15,668 nt of DNA. Origin: CAYMAZ01 sp964428185 (GTDB taxonomy: Bacteria > Bacteroidota > Bacteroidia > Bacteroidales > DTU049). The translations under genes were made by a program, and so were the position numbers. Under the pieces are notes generated by a model, which made no database searches, was not told the DNA's origin, and worked only from the letters and a program-made list of their open reading frames with translations. Positions 8,101 to 13,206 of this stretch are shown here, one piece after another (within the stretch, counting starts at the first letter, position 1; each line of letters begins with the position of its first letter). The DNA is taken from positions 1-15,668 of the forward strand of contig CAYRXH010000060.1 in assembly GCA_964428185.1 (NCBI GenBank), read 5' to 3'.

Positions 8101-9807
8101 ACCAACAATACTACTAATCTGATAATTTATCCAATCAAATGCAGATTTTACCAAGTCTATCCTTGCAAAAGGACTAGGAATAGATGATGCAATATCTTTG
8201 CCTTCTGTCTTTATTGTTCTAAGAGCATCTTTATCAATAGCTGCACTTACGAACCAACCAGTACCTTCCTGTCCTTGATGTAATCGAAATACTTTTATTA
8301 CTTTCTCAACTTCATTATTTACTCTAACTGGTAGTTTTTGATGAACTTTGCCAGTGGAAATACCAAACAATCTAATTAATGTTGTGTGAATTTGTTTGGG
8401 TTTCCCTGTTTTCGTATCTTTCTCTGTCCGTAATTGCAAGTTGTCAATGTTCAGACAGTTTTGAGTGTCAATTTTAGTGTATAAATTATTTGGAATAATA
8501 TCGAAGAATGGGCTGAAAGCAGGTTTATTATTCGATAATTCATCAATCCAGTCCTTAAAATGTTTATTAAATGCAACAACTTGGTTTTTATATTCAGACG
8601 TATCAAAATAGGCAGGATTGCAGGGCGATTTTTTCTGTTTATGTATAACGAAGAAATTGCTTTTTGTCCATCTGGAAACATTTTTTGCCCTTTCTAAACC
8701 TTCATTCAGATATTGAGTAAATAATCTGAATTTGGATAATGGTTTGTCTAACTGTTCTTTATTGTGAATATTAAGATCATCAAATGAAATATTTTCATTT
8801 GCTCGTTCTATCCCAAACTCCTTAATTACTGTTGCTCTGGTTGTTTGTCCATTATTACAAGTGTAGTTACCAATATTTTTGCAAAATTCTATAATTGACA
8901 ATGCTCCGGCAATTTCAAGGAAATGAGCTTTGTTTTTTTGTTCTGCACCGCCAACTGCATATTCTTCCGCATTTGTATTCCCCCGATTACCAAGAAAGTG
9001 TAATACATTAACTTTTCTCTGGTTGATAATAGTTCTATTATAATAATCTATAGCAATTTTTGCTTTTTCTTCAAACGATTCGGCATTTATTTCTCCTTGT
9101 TTATCCAAAGAAAAGTATGGCAAGTATGTTAATCCTCCTATTGGAGCATTCCTAATTTGTGCGAAATTTAGGAGATTGGGATTTCCTCGAAGATTTTTCA
9201 TTAATAAAGGGAATCCTGCTGCACCTGTACCCCCAAATATTGAATTGATAATAAAAATTGCATCTTCTGGACCAAAAGTTTGTCCGAATCGTTTAAAATC
9301 CTCTGAATTAGTAAATTGATTTAACACAATAGAACCCATATTTGGGTTACCTTTAAACCCAATACTTAAATCTGAATTTAGGTTACTGTTTGAATATAAA
9401 AGTTTTACAAAGCTTTTGTCATCCTTGGAGTTTTTATATTCATCACTTAATGAGTCAAATCCTATGTACTGACCAAAAGTAGTGCTGTCAACATCATTAA
9501 GTTTGAATTGAAAATAATCAGGACTGATTGTTTTGTTCTTTGGGTCAGCCAACTCGTTAACAGTTTTTAGTTCCTGTTTAAAGAAATCATCCGGGTCTTT
9601 TATTTGATTTCGAACTTCCTGATACAACCTTAGAATATCCTTTGTGCGGTTTAAATCACCGTTTTCTGTATCGGGGTCGATAATAATAGGAACGACTGTG
9701 TCGAATCCATTTTCAAGTTTAACACCAGCAGCCAGAAGCATTGCCAATGATTTAATGACACGTGAACCAGTGCCACCTATTCCGAAAATATATAGTTTCT
9801 TTGCCAT
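5116..9807 (-). CDS. Tubulin/FtsZ-like and Hsp70/actin-type ATPase fusion protein
   Basis: A 1563-residue cytoplasmic protein with no signal peptide or membrane helix. The N-terminal ~400 residues resemble the bacterial tubulin-like family: a glycine loop GIGGTGSR (9-16), a strand and acidic segment (IIIDPD, 41-46), and the tubulin-signature-like FGGTGAAG at 191-198. I could not place the T7-loop acid that completes GTPase sites. Residues about 430-995 are unassigned. The C-terminal part carries all the landmarks of an Hsp70/actin fold: phosphate-1 IDFGTTNT (999-1006), connect-1 PESVAPYLYY (1203-1212), phosphate-2 IDIGGGSSD (1223-1231), adenosine motif LLSGTAAK (1365-1372), then a helical, charged tail. 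It lies 10 nt after the three-helix gene and overlaps the next gene by 20 nt. I infer a nucleotide-driven switch or filament former serving the membrane complex. An E1/ThiF-like Rossmann fold is a weaker alternative for the N-terminus. Confidence 0.83.
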   Translation of the reverse strand: MAKKLYIFGIGGTGSRVIKSLAMLLAAGVKLENGFDTVVPIIIDPDTENGDLNRTKDILRLYQEVRNQIKDPDDFFKQELKTVNELADPKNKTISPDYFQFKLNDVDSTTFGQYIGFDSLSDEYKNSKDDKSFVKLLYSNSNLNSDLSIGFKGNPNMGSIVLNQFTNSEDFKRFGQTFGPEDAIFIINSIFGGTGAAGFPLLMKNLRGNPNLLNFAQIRNAPIGGLTYLPYFSLDKQGEINAESFEEKAKIAIDYYNRTIINQRKVNVLHFLGNRGNTNAEEYAVGGAEQKNKAHFLEIAGALSIIEFCKNIGNYTCNNGQTTRATVIKEFGIERANENISFDDLNIHNKEQLDKPLSKFRLFTQYLNEGLERAKNVSRWTKSNFFVIHKQKKSPCNPAYFDTSEYKNQVVAFNKHFKDWIDELSNNKPAFSPFFDIIPNNLYTKIDTQNCLNIDNLQLRTEKDTKTGKPKQIHTTLIRLFGISTGKVHQKLPVRVNNEVEKVIKVFRLHQGQEGTGWFVSAAIDKDALRTIKTEGKDIASSIPSPFARIDLVKSAFDWINYQISSIVGAYPQGVAISREDKIKIREIIEGKTAQNKLISDALDVAQMFYKYPMINDKIEIIAWKPKDRFKDLIENSLNNRHKIFAETLSIYWEQDSVAQADQGNLILYNFEHVKRLYFVINKNTKQVIGGSSPATLFFAAPDAKNAINGLEIRCGQDILLDDMYSPLHKREVSFIEYMYAFAKQSNNFSIHFPEVSKYLDNIRDYLLEDSMRTVVANLKKESITKYQQCHISFDVQDYCEILGLRLGTEKSFLEDKIIELPYSIDSSKFKTCGAKKHLLPVTQAFIRQYGIENIEQYCKIEERAGGGVEALLDVPVQNGTLQYRKLYHQNDIVRLKVHLAILPFLKSLNCDIDYTIGIIDDRPDKSVNISLSCLNNGQELPVSASSVVRNPGIDDVKSIYYKFNSPFDSVCFGIGSVKNIIIPILTPCAENDEVTFAIDFGTTNTHIEYSTGENTSVPLDNAGTLPLWQSLMNRKDRNIDPEVFANEETFENEMMPYVISTPESIIKFPLRTAIVFNKDYSFSKNDPYRLFQHVNNFLLYEKRTVPKHYLKPDTQLKWSNYSDDKAELKVNAYIEYLLTIVYFKALSLGANPKNTKIVWFYPVSMEGAENSDGELGIFIKLWKLAYKNVFKLDNTNNLIQIPESVAPYLYYKPQVAGLSLSIDIGGGSSDIAVFDEKNSGAILISSFKFAGNAIFGDGYSTQGERGNSDYNGWVKKFLAEASSVAGKEYEGILKDILSRKDSADFNNFLFSLESDKTKNFSYSRLIEKDTKLKLSILVFYGALAYYSANLLKKSGIVDIPLFVLLSGTAAKSAIILDSSSSDNLVNLSSLFKYIFERVYQKKIDRDIILKVAPNPKELTCKGALESGIKESVTQNNIRFWLGGINGGIWGKALDKEKDVESTPKYEDIFKDNSAKENISNSIKDFYNILDEYTKTVRFETKFLIEQKAYDEFVKYRERDIEAYLERGLKAFYKRDKRHVEETLFFYPLVGILNKLTYELAKI

Positions 9808-9817
9808 AATTCTATGA

Positions 9818-10267
9818 TTAAAAAGGTAAATGAGTTTGAACTTTACTGAATTGCTTCATCACAAAGCTATAAATGATGGTTATACCTACTGCTAATATAC
9901 TGTTTATAGTTGCATATTTTATTGGTAGGGTTTGGGCATAAGCTTCATAACCAGATTCTGGATCAGCAATAGCATCTATCAAATCCTGATTAGATGAAGC
10001 AAGTATTTCAGAGTTTGCAATGCCCCATGTTGTTCCAAAAACAAGGATAACAGTAACAACTAACCATAATAACCAGTGCCACCACTTGCCATATGGATAC
10101 CTCCATATAAAATAAAATAGCAACCAACAACCCAAAGGGATTAATAACCACGTTAAAACAAATTTTAAGTAACCACCATCATTATATAATGCAGTGAAAA
10201 TTAAATCATACGCCTGGTTGTACAAACCAAACATTGTTTCATAGATTGCAGCCAAAATGTCTTTCAT
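9818..10267 (-). CDS. Small three-helix membrane protein, function unknown
   Basis: A 149-residue protein I do not recognise. Three hydrophobic segments stand out at about 33-55, 62-83 and 117-136. The first two are joined by a short Trp/Tyr/Lys-rich turn (RYPYGKWWHW), and a polar, acidic loop (about 84-115) separates helices 2 and 3. An amphipathic N-terminal stretch (1-30) precedes helix 1. No catalytic residues or known motif are visible. It starts 7 nt after the vWA lipoprotein gene and ends 10 nt before the tubulin/Hsp70-type gene. It could be a membrane platform for either neighbour; this is inferred only from position. Confidence 0.8.
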   Translation of the reverse strand: MKDILAAIYETMFGLYNQAYDLIFTALYNDGGYLKFVLTWLLIPLGCWLLFYFIWRYPYGKWWHWLLWLVVTVILVFGTTWGIANSEILASSNQDLIDAIADPESGYEAYAQTLPIKYATINSILAVGITIIYSFVMKQFSKVQTHLPF

Positions 10268-10274
10268 ATTCTAT

Positions 10275-11636
10275 TTATTTTAAAATTTCAAACTTAAAAG
10301 TTGCTATATTTTGTTGTTTGTTTTTATACTGATAAGCTTCAGTAATTGCATCTGTCAAATACTTAAAACCAAAAGTATGTTTCGTGTCACCAATAATACC
10401 TGATTCATTATCTGAGCTTGTTTCAGTTATCCAAGTTGGTACTATATATTTTAAGGTAATTTCAATATTTCCGTAAGGGCTTGATGATGTGTTTATAGTT
10501 ATTAAATGAGTTGGATTAAAAGTAGTAACGTCTGGTATCTTTTTAGTAGGTGTGTAGATATCAATAATATTATATGTTCCACTCGGTTTATAGTTATCTT
10601 TAGCCTTGTAGTATGCATCTGGAAAAGGAAGGGATGAAAAATCAACTGCTATTGAGAACTGAAAACCCTGCCCATTTCTGTCTTTTTCTGCACTTATTAG
10701 TTTGTTTTTATTTGATTTATCAAATTTAAAAGTGCCTTTTGAATTCTGATTTGTTGCCTGATAAGGAATCTTAATATTTTCAATCTTCATAAAACGAGCC
10801 ATAGAAACATAGCCAGTGATTTTTTTTGATATGTTTTCTTCATTAAAGTGCTTGTTAAGTAATTTCGAATCACCAAATATAATAATGTAATATGGTCGTT
10901 TTTGATTAATGCTCTGAGAACCTTTTTTAGATGCATAATAATAGTATCCTTCAAATTGTGATTCGGCTTTAATAATAATGGTTTGTATATTTTCAGTTGT
11001 CAGTTTATCTCTAAAAACCTTTTTGGTTTTTTCCGTTTCAATTTTAAGGGCTGTCAAAGGATCTGATTCTTCACCAACGTCATAAATACAGTCTGACACC
11101 AGAATAGAAATTTCACCACCTTTTGCACAACTTAGTGCTTTCTCAAACATCCGTGTTAAGTCGCTGTATCTGGGATCACCATGTTTATTAAAACTACTTT
11201 GATTCAAATTATTTTTTATAAGTTCAGGGTCAGTTCCAATCAAATTCAATGAAATACTTGATTTCTTGCTTGGATTACTTGTTCCATTTATAAAATAGAA
11301 CTCTTTTGTAGAATTGTCAAATTCAGGGAAATAAGATAAACTGACAATTGCGTTTTTATAATCATTAGCTTTCTTAACATAACCAAGCATACTGCCGGAA
11401 TTTTCTATAAAGAAAGTTACTTTGGAAATTGTCTGTTGTTGATTTGTACTGGTGGTTTGAGAATTTCCTGTATATGATTTTCCATAGCCAGGTATATTTT
11501 CCTCAATGTTGATAGCTGGTTCATCAGTGGGTTGTTTATTATTATTTCTTACAAGTCTTTCATCTCGGTTACCACATGATAGAAATATCAGCATTATTAG
11601 AAAATAAACTGATAGAATTTTTATTATTGGTTTCAT
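10275..11636 (-). CDS. Lipoprotein with von Willebrand A-like domain
   Basis: I chose ATG at 11636, giving 453 residues; an in-frame TTG two codons upstream (11642) is less likely. Residues 1-20 form a lipoprotein signal with Cys21 after FLS, followed by GNRDE and a low-complexity linker to about residue 70. The vWA-like domain starts with strand TFFIENSGSM, a metal-ion-dependent adhesion site (MIDAS) in which the first Asp is Glu (E78, S80, S82). The second elements are Thr161 in SDLTRMFEKAL and Asp182 in ILVSDCIYD, so metal binding is plausible. Residues about 270-453 form a second, beta-rich region I cannot assign. As the first gene of the minus-strand unit, directly behind a -7-like box, it may be the outer sensor or ligand-binding part of the system. 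The acidic residues just after the lipidated Cys would fit surface export in Bacteroidota, though the signal is not a clear match. Confidence 0.82.
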   Translation of the reverse strand: MKPIIKILSVYFLIMLIFLSCGNRDERLVRNNNKQPTDEPAINIEENIPGYGKSYTGNSQTTSTNQQQTISKVTFFIENSGSMLGYVKKANDYKNAIVSLSYFPEFDNSTKEFYFINGTSNPSKKSSISLNLIGTDPELIKNNLNQSSFNKHGDPRYSDLTRMFEKALSCAKGGEISILVSDCIYDVGEESDPLTALKIETEKTKKVFRDKLTTENIQTIIIKAESQFEGYYYYASKKGSQSINQKRPYYIIIFGDSKLLNKHFNEENISKKITGYVSMARFMKIENIKIPYQATNQNSKGTFKFDKSNKNKLISAEKDRNGQGFQFSIAVDFSSLPFPDAYYKAKDNYKPSGTYNIIDIYTPTKKIPDVTTFNPTHLITINTSSSPYGNIEITLKYIVPTWITETSSDNESGIIGDTKHTFGFKYLTDAITEAYQYKNKQQNIATFKFEILK

Positions 11637-11656
11637 ATTCAATGATTTTACTTTCT

Positions 11657-11664
11657 CAAAATTA
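11657..11664 (-). promoter_or_regulatory. Putative Bacteroidota -7 box for the minus-strand unit
   Basis: On the minus strand the sequence reads TAATTTTG, an exact match to the Bacteroidota -7 consensus TAnnTTTG. It would place the transcription start near 11652 and give a leader of about 16 nt before the ATG at 11636. A good -33 TTTG at normal spacing is absent; the nearest one on that strand is 27 nt upstream. In AT-rich DNA such matches also occur by chance. Confidence 0.4.
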
Positions 11665-11724
11665 TTAAATTATTCGATTTGGAAGCGTTGGCAAAATTGC
11701 ACTCTTTGGCAAGTTTTGGTCTGT

Positions 11725-11799
11725 GGGTCGGCTCTTAAAAAACAAAAAATGCGGGTCGGCAAAAAATAAAACTTTATTGGGTCGGCTGGTATGGTCGGC
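11725..11799. repeat. Four direct copies of KGGTCGGC
   Basis: GGGTCGGC occurs at 11725-11732, 11753-11760 and 11779-11786, and TGGTCGGC at 11792-11799. The start-to-start spacings are 28, 26 and 13 bases, close to multiples of 13. The copies are separated by AT-rich runs. This is unusual in a window of otherwise low G+C and could be a binding-site array or remnant of a degenerate repeat element. Confidence 0.6.
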
Positions 11800-11882
11800 A
11801 GTAATTCCGATTGGTCTTTCTTTTCTGTCTTTGTATGTCGTCCTGCCAATTTTCATGTCGCTGTCTTTTTTTTAGGTTTGCT

Positions 11883-12006
11883 TATAACTTCCCAGTATTT
11901 TATTCAACGTTTTCAGAGCAAAAATAATTAAAAGTTTCAGATTCAACAAAAAAATGTTGAACATTTCGAAGAAAAAAAACGTTGAATAAAACACTGGGAA
12001 GTTATA
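11883..12006. repeat. 31-bp inverted repeat with nested palindrome
   Basis: Left arm 11883-11913 and right arm 11976-12006 are complementary over 31 positions with a single A/C mismatch (11897 against 11992), which becomes a G-U pair in a bottom-strand RNA. The 62-base centre holds a smaller hairpin, TTCAACA (11942-11948) and TGTTGAA (11955-11961). TTCAAC or its complement also occurs once in each arm, making four half-sites. The arms begin with TATAACTTCCC. The element sits between two divergent promoters, so a terminator role is unlikely. Candidates are an attC-like integron site, a small miniature element, or an operator. Confidence 0.75.
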
Positions 12007-12022
12007 TCTATAAGGTTTTTAC

Positions 12023-12030
12023 TAATTTTG
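12023..12030 (+). promoter_or_regulatory. Putative Bacteroidota -7 box for the plus-strand unit
   Basis: TAATTTTG matches TAnnTTTG exactly and lies 32 bases before the ATG at 12063, which implies a leader of roughly 25-28 nt. No TTTG-type -33 element is present at the expected spacing; that position falls on the right end of the inverted repeat, so the repeat could influence promoter activity. Confidence 0.45.
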
Positions 12031-12062
12031 CAAAAAATAACTGTTTCCAAACGCCTTAAATC

Positions 12063-13184
12063 ATGAAAAAGTACGGATTTCTATTTGTAATGATAACATT
12101 TATTGGTGCTTTTGCACAGAAATCAAACTATGAACAGATGCTTGTTGAGAGAAATATTCTCCATAATCAGTTACAGCAGGCAATATTCAATGATACAATA
12201 CCTCCGGAATCAAAGATTGCCATGGCTGATGAGTTAATAAAGACAGATAACATTCTTCTTGATGAGTGGATTCCTTCAATGCTTCAGCAGAATGATTCTT
12301 TAAAAGATCAGCTGATAACTACTGAAACCAATCTTAAATCAGAGAAATCCAAAATTGAAGAAAAGGCAGAACTCTATTTATATGGAGGAGCAGTTGCAGC
12401 AGCAATTGCATTGGTTTTTCTGATTTTGTTAATTGTACGCTCATTTTCAAGAAAAAAATTAAAACAAGAACTCAAATTGGCTAAAGACAAAATTGTTGAG
12501 TGTATTGCTTTAGCAAAACAGATTGAAGACCAGAATCAGATGCTCTCAAAAAGAGACTCTGAAATTTCACAGCAATCTTCTCAGATTCAACTTTCAGAAG
12601 AAAAAATGGAGATGCTGAATGCTGAGATTCAGCAATTAAAGGCTCAATTAATCACTCATGAGCGGACTTCGGAAGAGAACAAACGATTACAGCAAGAACT
12701 TAGCGTGATGCAAGAGGACTTGAACAACTCCCTGAAAAAATTTTCAACAGACAAAGATGAGATGCAGCAAAGAATTCATGAACTTGAAAATCAGTTATCA
12801 GAACAAAAGTCACGATTTGAAGAATTGAGTGCAGTGCAAGTAAAGAATGAATGTTCCGAACATGAGAACACAATCAGTGAACTGAACATGCTTATTGAAC
12901 GGGAGAGAGACGAGAACTTGCTTCGTTTGAGGGAAAAAGAAGAAATACTAAAACAGCTGAGAGATGAACTCAATGAACTCAAAGCACTTTATGATGAGAA
13001 AAAAAGGGATGAATCATATAGCAGGTTCAGCGAAGTCAGTGATGTTATGGAAGAGAATGCAACACTTCGCAGGATGAATGCTGAACAACTTGAAATAATT
13101 GATGAATACAGGCAAACACTTGAAAAGGAGCTTGAGATCAGAAAAGAATTTGAGGCTATGCTAAAGGAATTTTTTCACAATTAA
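12063..13184 (+). CDS. Signal-peptide, single-helix, coiled-coil membrane protein
   Basis: A 373-residue protein. Residues 1-18 are a signal peptide (cleavage near GAFA/QK). Residues about 19-103 form a short helical extracytoplasmic part, a transmembrane helix lies at about 107-126 (GGAVAAAIALVFLILLIV), and residues 130-373 are one long Glu/Gln/Lys/Leu-rich coiled coil in the cytoplasm. There is no enzymatic motif. Its layout parallels the bitopic protein of the left operon (3774-5135), although I see no sequence similarity. The ATP-grasp ligase gene follows after 22 nt and itself begins with a coiled coil, so this protein may recruit the ligase to the membrane. A -7-like box lies just upstream. 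The start ATG is the first in frame and gives a clean signal peptide. The family is not recognised and scaffold function is inferred. Confidence 0.82.
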   Translation: MKKYGFLFVMITFIGAFAQKSNYEQMLVERNILHNQLQQAIFNDTIPPESKIAMADELIKTDNILLDEWIPSMLQQNDSLKDQLITTETNLKSEKSKIEEKAELYLYGGAVAAAIALVFLILLIVRSFSRKKLKQELKLAKDKIVECIALAKQIEDQNQMLSKRDSEISQQSSQIQLSEEKMEMLNAEIQQLKAQLITHERTSEENKRLQQELSVMQEDLNNSLKKFSTDKDEMQQRIHELENQLSEQKSRFEELSAVQVKNECSEHENTISELNMLIERERDENLLRLREKEEILKQLRDELNELKALYDEKKRDESYSRFSEVSDVMEENATLRRMNAEQLEIIDEYRQTLEKELEIRKEFEAMLKEFFHN

Positions 13185-13206
13185 AAAAACACAATAAAGA
13201 ATTGAT

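Larger units (their letters stand above)
11637..12062. other. Divergent intergenic region
   Basis: This 426-base stretch separates the two divergent transcription units. It holds a -7-like box on each strand, a cluster of GGTCGGC repeats (11725-11799), and a long inverted repeat (11883-12006). The part from about 11690 to 11880 is richer in G+C than its surroundings and unlike the flanking genes in texture. A 63-codon open frame on the minus strand (11665-11856) overlaps the repeats and has no gene-like character. No RNA gene was recognised. The mosaic look suggests an insertion or cassette boundary between the left system and the right-hand genes, but no integrase, transposase or clear target duplication is visible. 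Confidence 0.7.

Noticed and set aside
11665..11856. A 63-codon open frame on the minus strand upstream of the vWA gene
   Set aside because: It overlaps the GGTCGGC repeats, has odd composition rich in Arg, Pro, Thr and Lys, no recognisable domain or signal, and its end abuts the predicted -7 box. It is more likely non-coding.
11883..12006. A bidirectional transcription terminator
   Set aside because: The genes on both sides diverge from this point, the stem is long and AT-rich with a 62-base centre, and no transcript is expected to end here.
11883..12006. A confident integron attC site
   Set aside because: The ends do not match the RYYYAAC and GTTRRRY boxes, the arms pair without the usual spacer and extrahelical bases, and no integrase or cassette array is visible. 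It is kept only as a hypothesis.
12791..12982. Ser-rich open frame antisense to the coiled-coil protein gene
   Set aside because: It is a shadow of the Glu/Lys-rich coding frame on the plus strand, with low-complexity Ser/Phe composition and no independent support.
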